Below are positions 31,252 to 39,527 of a DNA stretch of 64,000 nucleotides, in pieces. Origin of the DNA: Herbiconiux sp. (lineage in GTDB: Bacteria > Actinomycetota > Actinomycetes > Actinomycetales > Microbacteriaceae); assembly GCF_023264895.1 (NCBI RefSeq), contig NZ_JAHFUY010000021.1, positions 1 through 64,000 on the forward strand. Reading direction: 5' to 3'. Each line of letters starts with the position of its first letter. The first letter of the stretch is position 1. A program made the translations under genes and the position numbers. The notes beneath the pieces were generated by a model that saw nothing but the letters and a program-made list of their open reading frames with translations, was not told the DNA's origin and searched no databases.

Positions 31252-32130
31252 ATGTCGCGCGGCATCATCGGGCTGTACATCGCCGGGAGTGTGCTCTCGC
31301 TGGCGGCGGTCGCGCTGTTCGTGGGGTACTGCTGGCACTCCGCGCAGGTGAGCGACCGGCTGTTCTCCCTCGACGCCAACGCCGTCATCGGCATCGAGTT
31401 CCTCCTGTTCACACTGGCGACGGCGGCCATCCTGATCGCCCAGTTCTCGCACCGCGGCCGCGCGGCCCGCAACCCCGAGGGCGGCATCTCGGGCACGGGC
31501 TCGAACCTCGTCGATGTCACCAGGCGCAGCTACCTCGAGCGGGTGCTCTGGATGCTCGTGCCCCTCACCGCGTGGGCGGCGATCTTCTTCACTCCCCTGC
31601 TCATCGCCAACTCCGGGCAGCCCTGGGACTGGGACGCCTACCACCCCGGCACCTACGCCGAGATCGTCGTGATCGCCAACGCCTTCGCGGCCGCCGGCGT
31701 CTTCGGGACCATGCTGCTCTCGCTGATCAAGGCGCTCTGCCACGACCTCGCCGACCGCCTCGGGCTCACGCCCAGGCGCACGACGGTCGTGAGGAGGACC
31801 AAGAACGGAAAGGGGAAGAAGGGGAAGGGCAAGGAGAAGGGGAAGACGAAGGTCGTGACGTCGTGGCCGAATGGGCAGCGCTCATCGGGGCTCTGGCTGT
31901 TCCTGTCGTACATGTGGCGCCTGGAGCTCGTCTTCGGCTTCATCGCCGTGGGGTTCCTCGGCGGCCTCCCCTACGCGCTCGTCGGCGGCGAGGGCTACCC
32001 GGCCGCCGACGTGTGGGCGCCCATCGCTGCGGCGGTGCTGGGCGCGGCGGCGCTCGTGATCGCCGCGAACTCCTGGCGTTCCGGCGAGCCGCTGACCGCC
32101 GCGGAGTCGCTCACCACGGGAGTTCTCTGA
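31252..32130 (+). CDS. Six-helix membrane protein with Lys-rich cytoplasmic loop
   Basis: A 292-residue protein with about six hydrophobic segments (near 5-25, 43-63, 96-117, 138-160, 219-243, 255-275). Between helices four and five is a strikingly basic low-complexity loop at about 184-203 (KNGKGKKGKGKEKGKTK). The DNA there is a GGGGAAGAAGG-type purine run. No family recognised. The purine-rich loop could bind nucleic acid, polyphosphate or acidic lipid head groups (speculation). GGGGGGCGGCA precedes the ATG. Confidence 0.7.
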   Translation: MSRGIIGLYIAGSVLSLAAVALFVGYCWHSAQVSDRLFSLDANAVIGIEFLLFTLATAAILIAQFSHRGRAARNPEGGISGTGSNLVDVTRRSYLERVLWMLVPLTAWAAIFFTPLLIANSGQPWDWDAYHPGTYAEIVVIANAFAAAGVFGTMLLSLIKALCHDLADRLGLTPRRTTVVRRTKNGKGKKGKGKEKGKTKVVTSWPNGQRSSGLWLFLSYMWRLELVFGFIAVGFLGGLPYALVGGEGYPAADVWAPIAAAVLGAAALVIAANSWRSGEPLTAAESLTTGVL

Positions 32131-32169
32131 GCCGCCGCACCCAGGCCCACGGCCAGGGCCTCCGTCGGA

Positions 32170-33057
32170 TCAGCGGCGCGCGAGACGCAGATCCTGCATC
32201 CCGAAGCGTCCGACAGGCAGCGCCGCCCGGATCAGCTCCTCGCTGAAGGGCGACGACGGGCGGATGCCGGCCGGCGGCTCCGGCGCGAACGGTGCCGCCT
32301 CGTTCACGCCCTCGGCGAGCATCCGAGCCTGAGCCTTGGCCACGAGAGGGGTGACCATCACCCACTCGGTCAGCTGCGCGAGAGCCTTGATCGCCCACAC
32401 CGGAAGCGGCACATACAGCGGCCGCTCCCCCGCCACACCGGCGATGCGCCTCACCGCGGCGCCGAGTTCGAGCTCCTCCGCGCCCATCACGGCGACCGTC
32501 GGATCGGGGATCCGGCCGTCGAGGGCTGCGAGCAGCACGCCCACCGCATCCTGCACCGGGATCGGGCGCACCTTCTTCTCCGTGTAGCCGACGGTGCCGA
32601 ACACGGGCCAGGTGCGCACGGCCTTCGTCACGTGATCGATCATGTGGTCGCCCGGGCCGTAGATCATGCCCGACTTCAGGATGGTGTGGTCCAGGCCCGA
32701 ACCCCGGATCAGCTCCTCCGCAGCCCACTTCGTCTCGTGGTAGGCGGATCCGGTGTCGGGCCGGGCGCGCAGGAAGCTCAGCATCACGATCCGTTTCACG
32801 CCGGCCCGCTGTGCGGCCTCGATGACGGCGCGGGTGCCCTCGACGTGCACCCACCGGAACTTCTGCTCGCCGATCTCGCGGTTGATGCCGGCGCAGTGGG
32901 CCACGGCGTCGCAGCCCGCGAAGGCGGCGGTCAGGGCCTCGACGTCGTCGATCTCGACGCCCGTGCGGCGCGAGACGATCACGGTGTCGGCGGGGTCGAG
33001 GCGTTCGGCCAGATGACGACCCACGAATCCGGATCCCCCGGTGACGGCTACGCGCAT
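32170..33057 (-). CDS. NAD(P)-binding nucleoside-diphosphate-sugar epimerase-like protein (NDUFA9-type)
   Basis: A 295-residue atypical/extended SDR. The nucleotide motif is AVTGGSGFVGRHLAE (4-18), and DAVAHCAGINREIGE, VKRIVMLSFLRARPDTGSAY and YHETKWAAEELIRGSGLDHTILK follow, giving the YxxxK-like ETKW region. The C-terminal third is typical of NDUFA9-like quinone or isoprenoid-binding proteins. ATG 33055-33057 has AAGGAG eight bases upstream. It is divergent from an ArsR regulator, which likely controls it. Confidence 0.82.
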   Translation of the reverse strand: MRVAVTGGSGFVGRHLAERLDPADTVIVSRRTGVEIDDVEALTAAFAGCDAVAHCAGINREIGEQKFRWVHVEGTRAVIEAAQRAGVKRIVMLSFLRARPDTGSAYHETKWAAEELIRGSGLDHTILKSGMIYGPGDHMIDHVTKAVRTWPVFGTVGYTEKKVRPIPVQDAVGVLLAALDGRIPDPTVAVMGAEELELGAAVRRIAGVAGERPLYVPLPVWAIKALAQLTEWVMVTPLVAKAQARMLAEGVNEAAPFAPEPPAGIRPSSPFSEELIRAALPVGRFGMQDLRLARR

Positions 33058-33092
33058 GGCGACACTCCTTTGCTTATTAGCTATGTGGCTAC

Positions 33093-33122
33093 ACTGTAAT
33101 GAGCTCATGTGCTAAATTGCAA
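33093..33122 (-). promoter_or_regulatory. Promoter of the epimerase-like gene, overlapping the arsR promoter
   Basis: Read on the minus strand: -35 TTGCAA (33117-33122), 18-base spacer, -10 TACAGT (33093-33098). On the plus strand, TAAATT (33113-33118) lies exactly six bases before the ATG of arsR at 33125, a leaderless arrangement, so the two divergent promoters overlap. The spacer holds two similar sites, AGCTATGTGGCTA (33080-33092) and AGCTCATGTGCTA (33102-33114), candidate ArsR operators. Confidence 0.55.
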
Positions 33123-33124
33123 CC

Positions 33125-33457
33125 ATGACAGATTCCGCCTCCGACATCTTCGCGGCACTCGCCCACCCGACGAGGCGGCAGATCCTGCAGGACCTGAAGG
33201 ACGGCGAGCTTGCGGCCGGCGAGATCGCGTCGCGCTTCAACGCGACCGGCCCCACCATCTCCCGCCACCTCGGCGTGCTCCGCCAGGCGGGCCTCGTGAG
33301 CGAGCGCCGCGACGCGAACCGCATCCTCTACTCCCTCGTCGGCGAGCGCCTGGCCCTCTCGGTCGGCGACTTCCTCTCGACCGTCTGCCCCGAGCAGATC
33401 GTCCTCCGCGAGGTCCGCAAGCGCGCCCCGGGCCCCGCCGCGGAGGCCCGCGCCTAG
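33125..33457 (+). CDS. ArsR-family regulator
   Basis: A 110-residue ArsR protein: FAALAHPTRRQILQDLKDGEL, then ASRFNATGPTISRHLGVLRQAGLV as the recognition helix region, and ERRDANRILYSL as the wing. There is no CxC metal-binding motif in helix alpha-3, so it is not a classical arsenic sensor; it belongs to the larger group of redox- or ligand-responsive members. It probably controls the divergent epimerase-like gene and itself. Confidence 0.87.
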   Translation: MTDSASDIFAALAHPTRRQILQDLKDGELAAGEIASRFNATGPTISRHLGVLRQAGLVSERRDANRILYSLVGERLALSVGDFLSTVCPEQIVLREVRKRAPGPAAEARA

Positions 33458-33473
33458 CCCTTCCGCCGGCGCT

Positions 33474-34538
33474 TCAGCATCCGCCGACCGTGAGTGGCAG
33501 GGTGCCGACCGGGGCCTCCTCGGTCGGGGTCTGCCGGTAGCTCGCCGACCACTCGAGGTGCCAGGAGTCCGGGGCGATGTCGGCCGATCGAGACACGGGA
33601 TACATCGCGGTGTTTCCACTGACGACGATGGTCGCGTTCCCTTGACCGTCCGCTCGGCCGAGCCCTCCGAAGGAGAAGCTCGTCGGCCTACCGGTCTGCC
33701 TGCCCGACACGAAGACGACCTCGCCCGGCTGGAGCCCCGAGAAGCTGACCGGCAGACCTGCCTCACCACTGACGAGCTGCTCCGGTTCGATGCAGGAGGG
33801 AGCCGTCACGGTCACCGACGCGATCGGGAGGAACTCGATCCCCAGCGGCTCGCTGAGCAGCAGCGGATCGGCGAAGCCCGGGACCGAATCGTCGAACGGC
33901 GGGCCGTCTCCCGCGTCCACCCGCACGTAGCTCCCGAGGAGATAGCCGCTCTCGCCGCTCTCGGTGAAGTTCTGCGGGAAGACGTCGGGCGTCCAGGTGA
34001 GTGAAGCAGCGCCGTTCGGGTCGGTCGCCACTGTGACAGGGCTGCTGAAGACGGAGAAGTAGGGCCGCGCCGCATCGGGGCCGGATTCGCCGCGATAGCG
34101 GGAATCGATCGAGAGCGCATACTCCGTGTTCGGGGCGAATCCCGAGAGGTTCGCCGTGACTCCGGCACCCCAGTCACCCGGACTGAAGACGGAGTCGCCG
34201 ACGGTCAGTGTCGGTGTCACGGGAACCGGCGGTGCGGTCGTCGGAGCGGCGGTCGGTTCCGGAGTCGGCGACGAGGTCGTGGGCACGGGCACCACGGGCG
34301 CCCCGTCGCCGCTCCCCGAGCCGAGGAACCCGAGACTCAGGGCCACGGCGCCGCCCGCGGTTCCCAGCCCGAGCACGATGAGCACGGCCACGACGACCGC
34401 ACCCCACCGGAATCGGCGCCTCGGCACGGAGACGGCCTGGGGCAGGACCGCGGGGTCCTCGGCGTTCTGGAGGACGTTCTGGCTGATCCGGCCGAGAAGT
34501 CGCTCGAATTCGTCGCCAGTGGGTGGCTCAGTTCTCAT
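33474..34538 (-). CDS. Membrane-anchored extracellular protein, putative anti-sigma partner
   Basis: A 354-residue protein. Residues 1-45 are cytoplasmic, 46-70 form one membrane helix (WGAVVVAVLIVLGLGTAGGAV), 71-110 are a Ser/Thr/Pro/Ala spacer, and the rest is a beta-rich exterior domain ending in Cys. Its start overlaps the ECF sigma factor stop by 11 bases, the arrangement typical of sigma/anti-sigma pairs. The cytoplasmic part is short and lacks the zinc-binding HxxxCxxC motif, so the anti-sigma role is an inference from context. Confidence 0.7.
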   Translation of the reverse strand: MRTEPPTGDEFERLLGRISQNVLQNAEDPAVLPQAVSVPRRRFRWGAVVVAVLIVLGLGTAGGAVALSLGFLGSGSGDGAPVVPVPTTSSPTPEPTAAPTTAPPVPVTPTLTVGDSVFSPGDWGAGVTANLSGFAPNTEYALSIDSRYRGESGPDAARPYFSVFSSPVTVATDPNGAASLTWTPDVFPQNFTESGESGYLLGSYVRVDAGDGPPFDDSVPGFADPLLLSEPLGIEFLPIASVTVTAPSCIEPEQLVSGEAGLPVSFSGLQPGEVVFVSGRQTGRPTSFSFGGLGRADGQGNATIVVSGNTAMYPVSRSADIAPDSWHLEWSASYRQTPTEEAPVGTLPLTVGGC

Positions 34539-35073
34539 TGTCGATCACCGCCTTTCGGAGCTTGTCTCGGCTGCGGGAGACCCGCTGCCGCACGGCACCC
34601 ACGCTGATGCCGGTCGCTTCCGCCGCCTCGGCATAGCTGCGTCCCTCGATGAGACAGAGTTCGCACACCCGCCGGTCTAGTGGAGACAGCCGCGCGATCT
34701 CGTCGGTGACCCAGCGCAGACGATCGCGGGCCTCGTGGTCGTCATCGAGGATGAGCACGTCGGCCGGGAGCTCATCGGCGGCGTGCCGCGCGCGGGCCCG
34801 GTTGAGGTTGAGGGCCGTGTTCCGGCACGTCACCAGCAGCCACGGGAGAAGGGAGCGGTCGAGCACCTCGATGCTGTCCGACTTCCTCCAACAGGTGAGG
34901 AAGGTGTCCTGCACCACCTCTTCGACGTCCTGCTGGTTCGCGACCAGCGCCCACGCGTACCGGGTGACAGCGGGCGAATGGCGCCGTAGCAAGCCGGCCA
35001 GTGCCCCTCTGTCCCCCGTCGCCGCGCCTCTCAGCAGCTCGGCGTCCGAACCATCATCGACGTCCACGCGCAC
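34528..35073 (-). CDS. ECF-type RNA polymerase sigma factor
   Basis: A 181-residue sigma-70 family protein of the ECF type. Region 2 covers about 20-85 (VTRYAWALVANQQDVEEVVQDTFLTCWRK). Region 4 covers about 118-170 (IARLSPLDRRVCELCLIEGRSYAEAAEATGISVGAVRQRVSRSRDKL). The start may be GTG 35073, leaderless after TATAGT, or GTG 35067, which has GAGGGG five bases upstream. The second gene probably encodes its membrane partner. The target genes are unknown. Confidence 0.88.
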   Translation of the reverse strand: MRVDVDDGSDAELLRGAATGDRGALAGLLRRHSPAVTRYAWALVANQQDVEEVVQDTFLTCWRKSDSIEVLDRSLLPWLLVTCRNTALNLNRARARHAADELPADVLILDDDHEARDRLRWVTDEIARLSPLDRRVCELCLIEGRSYAEAAEATGISVGAVRQRVSRSRDKLRKAVIDNEN

Positions 35074-35079
35074 CCCCTC

Positions 35080-35085
35080 ACTATA
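35080..35085 (-). promoter_or_regulatory. -10 hexamer of the ECF sigma gene
   Basis: TATAGT on the minus strand, with GAGGGG filling the six bases up to the GTG at 35073. This places the transcript start at the GTG itself, or gives a short leader to the GTG at 35067. No good -35 sequence is visible. Confidence 0.45.
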
Positions 35086-35155
35086 GGAATGTCGCTCCTG
35101 GGGAAATGATCACGAATCCGCCCGGGAGCCGTGCTCCGCGATGCGGCTCGCTGGG

Positions 35156-35770
35156 CTAGGCGGTCTCGTCGGTCAGCCACCGGGGCAGGAGTTCAGCGAG
35201 GAAGTCGATCATCTGCGCCTCCGTCCGGCCGGCGGGGTCGGCGACCCAGTCGAGCAGCGCGCCGACGGCCCCGTGGGCGGTGAAGTCGGCCGCGGTGCGG
35301 TAGAACGCCTCGGAGGCGTTCGGCCGTTCCGCGCGGATCGTGTGCTGCAGGCTCGAGGCGAGATCGCTCGCGAAGCGCTCGCGCACGCGCTCCGCCGCCG
35401 GAGCGGCGAGGGCGTAGAGGAAGAACGGCCGCTCCTCGAGGGCGCCGCGCAGCAGGTCGGCGAGGCCGATGCGCACGATCTCGGACCGGCGGAGCGCAGA
35501 TTCCGACCGCCTCTCGATGTCCTTCACCGTCAGCGCATCGAAGAGCTGGTCCACGGCGGCCACGGCGACGTCGCCCACGGTGGCGAAGTGCGTGTAGAAG
35601 GTGCTCCGCCCCACGTTGGCGCGGGTGCAGATCGCCGCGACCGAGACCGGCCGGTCCGACCGGAGCAGCTCGCGGCAGGCGGCGACGATGTCCCGTCGGG
35701 TGCGCGCCACCCGCGGGTCGGATGCCACGGCGAGCTGTCGCCGGCGTCCCTCCTGCCCCGAAGTCGTCAT
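35156..35770 (-). CDS. TetR-family regulator
   Basis: A 204-residue TetR protein (MTTSGQEGRRRQ...). The helix-turn-helix is at about 25-70 (VARTRRDIVAACRELLRSDRPVSVAAICTRANVGRSTFYTHF). The ligand-binding half follows and ends LAELLPRWLTDETA. ATG 35768-35770 is preceded by AGGATGGGGGG; a start six codons earlier is possible. It is divergent from the alcohol dehydrogenase gene, with an operator-like palindrome between. Confidence 0.86.
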   Translation of the reverse strand: MTTSGQEGRRRQLAVASDPRVARTRRDIVAACRELLRSDRPVSVAAICTRANVGRSTFYTHFATVGDVAVAAVDQLFDALTVKDIERRSESALRRSEIVRIGLADLLRGALEERPFFLYALAAPAAERVRERFASDLASSLQHTIRAERPNASEAFYRTAADFTAHGAVGALLDWVADPAGRTEAQMIDFLAELLPRWLTDETA

Positions 35771-35799
35771 CCCCCCATCCTCGCGCATGCCTCACTTTG

Positions 35800-35813
35800 T
35801 AGACGAGTGTCTA
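35800..35813. promoter_or_regulatory. TetR operator candidate
   Basis: TAGACGAGTGTCTA is a palindrome with perfect 5-bp arms and a 4-base centre. TTTG and CAAA flank it almost symmetrically. It lies 30 bases from the TetR start and 78 bases from the dehydrogenase ATG. Confidence 0.55.
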
Positions 35814-35890
35814 GCAAATGGGGGTAACGTGAAGAGAGCGGCCAGACACCGATGTCCGCCGCGTTCGGTTAACAGAGAGGCCGGTCAGCC

Positions 35891-36977
35891 ATGAAAGCAT
35901 CAGTCGTCCGCGAGTTCGGCGGAGGGTTCCACACCGAAGACGTCACCCTGTCCGATCCGGTCGGTCGCGAGGTGCTCGTCGAGGTGAAGGCGTCGGGCCT
36001 CTGCCACAGCGACGAGCTCGCCCAGTCCACCAATCTCGGCTTCGACGTGCCGGTGGTCTTCGGCCACGAGGTCGCGGGAATCGTGACGGCCATCGGCGAT
36101 CAGGTCAGGGACGTCGCGGTCGGCGACCATGTCGTCGGATGCCTCGTGCAGTACTGCGGCGCCTGCATCCAGTGCCTCACCGGCAGCGTCAATCTCTGCC
36201 TCCACCCCGAGGCCACGGTCCGTGAGAACCGGATCACCGACGGCGAAGGCCGTGAGGTCAACCAGGGCATGGGGCTCGGCGGCTTCGCCGAGTACGCGCT
36301 CATCCATGAGAACCAGCTCGCCAAGGTCCCGGATGCCATGCCGTTCCCGCAGGCCGCCCTGCTCGGCTGCGGTGTCGTCACCGGCGCCGGCGCCGTCATG
36401 AACACCGCCAAGGTGCAGCCCGGCCAGACCGTGGCCATCATCGGCACCGGCGGCGTGGGCACGAACGCCATCAGCGGCGCTGTCATCGCGGGCGCCAGCA
36501 GGATCATCGCGATCGACGTCGCCGACGACAAGCTCACGAACGCGCGTCACTTCGGGGCGACCGACACGGTCAACTCGCGTGAGGTCGACGCCGTCCAGGC
36601 CGTCAAGGACCTCACGGGCGGCCTCGGCGCCGACTTCGTGTTCGACTTCGTGGGAGCACCCGGCGTCACCCGATCCGGATTCGACATGCTCGCGCAGGGC
36701 GGCGGCCTCTACCTGATCGGCGTGCTCGACCCCACCAACAGCATCGAGCTCTCGTCGTTCGAGCTCCTCGGCGGCCGCAAGCGCGTGGAGGGCGTCTACA
36801 TGGGCTGGCTCGACCAACCCGAAGCGCGACATCCCCATGATCGCGGAGCTCTACCTGCAGGGCCGCTACAAGCTCGACGAACTCGTCTCCAAGGAGATCT
36901 CGATCGACGAGATCCAGGCCGGCTACGCCTCCCTCCGCGACCCGAAGATCAACCGCGTGGTGATCACGAGCTTCTGA
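35891..36977 (+). pseudogene. Zinc-dependent alcohol dehydrogenase (NDMA-dependent/class III-like) with C-terminal frameshift
   Basis: Residues 1-305 read as a medium-chain Zn alcohol dehydrogenase: catalytic zinc ligands Cys38, His59 and Cys160, structural zinc cysteines 89, 92, 95 and 103, and nucleotide motif GTGGVG (185-190). After VEGVYMG the frame turns into Pro/Arg-rich nonsense. GGCTGGCT at 36803-36810 is a 4-bp tandem duplication. Removing four bases gives STNPKRDIPMIAELYLQGRY and on to KINRVVITSF with TGA at 36975-36977, the normal family ending, for a 360-residue protein. As written, translation runs to 37018 and replaces the last 55 residues. The enzyme is probably inactive unless the duplication is an error. 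It would oxidise an alcohol, possibly under the divergent TetR. Confidence 0.82.
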
Positions 36978-37063
36978 CGCCCCCGGCCTGTGGAGATCAT
37001 GCGTTCTCCACAGGTTAGAGGTGGAAGGCGGTCAGGAGAGCCCCAGCATCGTAGGGTGCCGCA

Positions 37064-37567
37064 ATGGTTGCATCGGCGAAGTTCTGGGCGAGGGCGAAGC
37101 CTGCGCGGTCCCACGCTGCGGTCAGCGTCCTAGGCCTGACCGTCGGTTTCGGGGCGCGCAGCTTCCTTCCTCCGTTCGTCATCGACGACGAGTTGTGGCG
37201 GGAGATGCTGGCGGGCCCTCCGCTCGGCGGGGCATTCGCGGTGGTGGCCGCATCCATCGCCTTCTTCCCTGCGTTCCGTTCGACTCGCATCGCTCGAGAG
37301 AATGCGGCCCGGGAGCAGTGGTGGAAGCGGGCGGAGTGGGCACTTGCCCAAGCTGGTTCTGACAGTCGCAGCGGCCGGGAGGTGGCCAACGACGCTCTTG
37401 TGGCCCTGTCCGAAGAAGCGACTCGCATGGAGTTCAGGATGATCTTCCGCACTATCGAGAACCTGCAGAGCGCCGCAGGCCTGGACGCCGGCGTCGAGCG
37501 CGAGGAAAATGAACGGCGGAGGAGGTACGTGCCATGGGTCAAGTCAGTGAAGGGTGGGCGCAGGTGA
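37064..37567 (+). CDS. Hypothetical membrane-associated protein
   Basis: A 167-residue protein with two hydrophobic segments (about 20-40 and 54-72) followed by a long charged helical domain (RIARENAAREQWWKRAEWAL, then VANDALVALSEEATRMEFRM). The cytoplasmic helical half may be a coiled coil. No family recognised. Base composition is slightly lower in GC than its neighbours. A small gene overlaps its end. Confidence 0.62.
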   Translation: MVASAKFWARAKPARSHAAVSVLGLTVGFGARSFLPPFVIDDELWREMLAGPPLGGAFAVVAASIAFFPAFRSTRIARENAAREQWWKRAEWALAQAGSDSRSGREVANDALVALSEEATRMEFRMIFRTIENLQSAAGLDAGVEREENERRRRYVPWVKSVKGGRR

Positions 37568-37710
37568 GCAGCCTGCAGCGCCGCATCGCCGCCGGCCAGG
37601 CCGAACCGATCAGTGATCGAGAACGAGCTCAGCTCCAAGAGCTGCGCGAGGTCTACATCCGCCGTTTCGGCACCGAGCCCGACTCCCCTCAGAACCCCGA
37701 GCCCGCCTGA
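37534..37710 (+). CDS. Small hypothetical protein
   Basis: A 58-residue protein starting at ATG 37534 with GGAGGAGG about ten bases upstream. It overlaps the previous gene by 34 bases in another frame. It is charged and helical (SDRERAQLQELREVYIRRFG) with a Pro-rich end (SPQNPEPA). An alternative start is the GTG at 37564. No function known; likely coupled to the preceding gene. Confidence 0.58.
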   Translation: MGQVSEGWAQVSSLQRRIAAGQAEPISDRERAQLQELREVYIRRFGTEPDSPQNPEPA

Positions 37711-37789
37711 GTTTCCGCGAGGCTAGAGGTCGGGGCTAGCACTCCGACCGCGTCGAGGCCTCCGCTGTCGATCCCTTCCGACGAGGCGC

Positions 37790-38260
37790 ATGCCGGTGCC
37801 ACGCCGAAGAGGGCCAGACCGTGCTGCCACAGGTTCACATCCGGATGCGCAGGAGCCGTCTCTGCTCGGCTGGGCGGTGCGCTCGGGAGCCATGATCGTG
37901 GCCGGCGCTGCGGTGATCGTCGGGAGCGCGAGCCTCCTGGGCCAGGCTCAGCCCACGCAGCCCGGCCCGTCGGACGACGCCCGCGCGAGCTGCGCCGCCT
38001 TGCAGGATGAGGTCGGATCGCCGACGACGACGGCCGCCGCGGAGAAGGCGGTGACCGACGCGGCGAAGGCAGCCGGATTCGACGTGGAACGCGAGGACAC
38101 GAGCTCCGAGAGCGTCGTCGAACTCCCGAGCGGTGACACCACGGTCACCGTCGACGTCGTGACCTGGACGGTGACGGACGGACCCGAGACCGTGGCCGCC
38201 TTCACCTGGACGACGAGCGGCTCGGTCCCCGGCCGCTTCACCGGCACCTGCGCCGAGTGA
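37790..38260 (+). CDS. Secreted or membrane-anchored hypothetical protein
   Basis: Up to 156 residues. A hydrophobic segment (VRSGAMIVAGAAVIVGSASLL) is followed by a Thr/Ser/Asp-rich exterior domain of about 100 residues with two Cys (one in ASCAAL, one in the last residues TGTCAE), probably disulfide-linked. The start is uncertain: ATG 37790 is used, but GTG 37877 or ATG 37892 (with GGAG directly upstream) would also keep the hydrophobic segment. No family recognised. Confidence 0.6.
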   Translation: MPVPRRRGPDRAATGSHPDAQEPSLLGWAVRSGAMIVAGAAVIVGSASLLGQAQPTQPGPSDDARASCAALQDEVGSPTTTAAAEKAVTDAAKAAGFDVEREDTSSESVVELPSGDTTVTVDVVTWTVTDGPETVAAFTWTTSGSVPGRFTGTCAE

Positions 38261-38347
38261 CCGTGGGCCGCCCGTCCGCCCGCCGCGTGCGCCGGTCGGC
38301 GCTGCGTCCCGCGGCGCCGGGGCGTACGCTCCCCCGTGGGGGTGGAC

Positions 38348-38629
38348 ATGAACGACGGCAGGAGCCTGATCCAGCAGCGGATCGCGATCAGCAGACGACG
38401 CACGATCGGCTTGGTGATCGTGGTGGTCGCGGCACTGTTCCTCGGAGTCGAAGCGGTTCTGCTCCTCACGGGCCCGCCCGACGGCGCCTTCCGATGGTTC
38501 ACCTCCGTGGTGATGGTGGGGTGGCTCGCGGTAGGCATCTCCCAGCTGGTCGTCGCGCGGCGCCGTCGGAAGAGCTTCGAAGCAGAGCACGGGCCCGATG
38601 CCGGGATGCAGCGGCCGGTAGGACGGTGA
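38348..38629 (+). CDS. Small two-helix membrane protein
   Basis: A 93-residue protein with an N-terminal basic region, helices at about 19-41 and 50-68, and a charged tail. The ATG at 38348 has GGGGGTGG immediately upstream. It sits in a run of three small membrane protein genes. No family recognised. Confidence 0.62.
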   Translation: MNDGRSLIQQRIAISRRRTIGLVIVVVAALFLGVEAVLLLTGPPDGAFRWFTSVVMVGWLAVGISQLVVARRRRKSFEAEHGPDAGMQRPVGR

Positions 38630-38767
38630 CGGATCCGGATCCGGATCCGGCGACAGGGCCGCATGGGGAGCCCTCCCCATCGCCCCGCGTGCCGTGAGCT
38701 CGTAGTGTCGGGGCAGCGCACGAGCCGCCCGGTCGGGCCGGTGCGACGACGCGGAGGGGGCGAGCGG

Positions 38768-39124
38768 ATGCGGGATCGGAGGTACGCGACGTCGGCCGGC
38801 GTGGTCGCGCTCGTCTGGCTCCTCGGCATCCTCCCGTCGGTGGTGGGCCTGTGGCTGCTCGGCATCACGAAGAGCGTCGCTCAGAGCGGGTTCGAGCACG
38901 AGGTCGGCTGGAGCATCCCGCAGGGCCTGCAGCCGGATGTGCTCCCCGGCACCCGCTTCAACCTCGTCGCGTCGTCGGTGACCTGGTGGGTGGGCATCGA
39001 GTCGTTCTGGGTCTGCCTCCTGGGTCTCCCGCTGGCCGCGATGCTGCTCTGGATCCTGTCATCGCGTCGTCGCCCGCCGCTAGGCTCGACCCGCCAACCA
39101 CCACCGGGGGAATCACTCACATGA
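38768..39124 (+). CDS. Small two-helix membrane protein
   Basis: A 118-residue protein: basic start, helix at about 9-32, exterior loop of about 45 residues (EHEVGWSIPQGLQPDVLPGT), second helix at about 76-98, then an Arg/Pro-rich tail. GGAGGGGGCG lies upstream of ATG 38768. Its stop overlaps the start of the following gene (ATGA). Function unknown. Confidence 0.65.
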   Translation: MRDRRYATSAGVVALVWLLGILPSVVGLWLLGITKSVAQSGFEHEVGWSIPQGLQPDVLPGTRFNLVASSVTWWVGIESFWVCLLGLPLAAMLLWILSSRRRPPLGSTRQPPPGESLT

Positions 39125-39527
39125 CCATGAATCCGTACACGCCTGCCACCCCGCCTCCAGGCGGCCAGCCCCTCGTGCGCTTCGGCGACATCTCGTTCAC
39201 GGATCAGTGGGTCATCACCCCGCAGGGCACGTTCCCCTCGCGAACACCCAGATCTACATCACGGATCAGACCCGCACCGAACGCTTCATCCCCACCTGGG
39301 CCATCGTGCTCGCCGTGATCGGTTTCTTCTTCTTCCTCCTCGGGCTCCTCTTCCTTCTCGTCAAGGAGACCCGGGTCACCGGATTCATGCAGATCACCGT
39401 CACGAACGGCACCTTCACCTACCAGACGGGCGAGCCGGCCGGCTACAACCCCGCGGCCCAGCTCTACGAGCTCCAGACCCGCGCCAACTACGCCCGCGGC
39501 CTCGTAGCCCGAGCCGTCACCCAGTAG
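39121..39527 (+). pseudogene. Conserved single-helix membrane protein with one-base frameshift
   Basis: Frame one gives MTMNPYTPATPPPGGQPLV and RFGDISFTDQWVITPQGTFP, then loses sense. Another frame continues as LANTQIYITDQTRTERFIP, a membrane helix IVLAVIGFFFFLLGLLFLLV, and a beta-rich end to TAG at 39525-39527. The break is at 39233-39238, TTCCCCTC. Five Cs instead of four would restore FPLANTQ and a 135-residue protein. This domain order (Pro/Gly-rich start, DISFTDQWV, YITDQTRTERFIPTWAIV) is one I associate with conserved actinobacterial proteins. A homopolymer sequencing error is a real alternative to decay. Confidence 0.75.

Noticed and set aside
31801-31860. Purine-rich tract in the six-helix membrane protein gene as a frameshift or slippage site
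   Set aside because: The frame stays open and sensible on both sides, and the Lys-rich loop lies between predicted helices, so it is kept as coding sequence.
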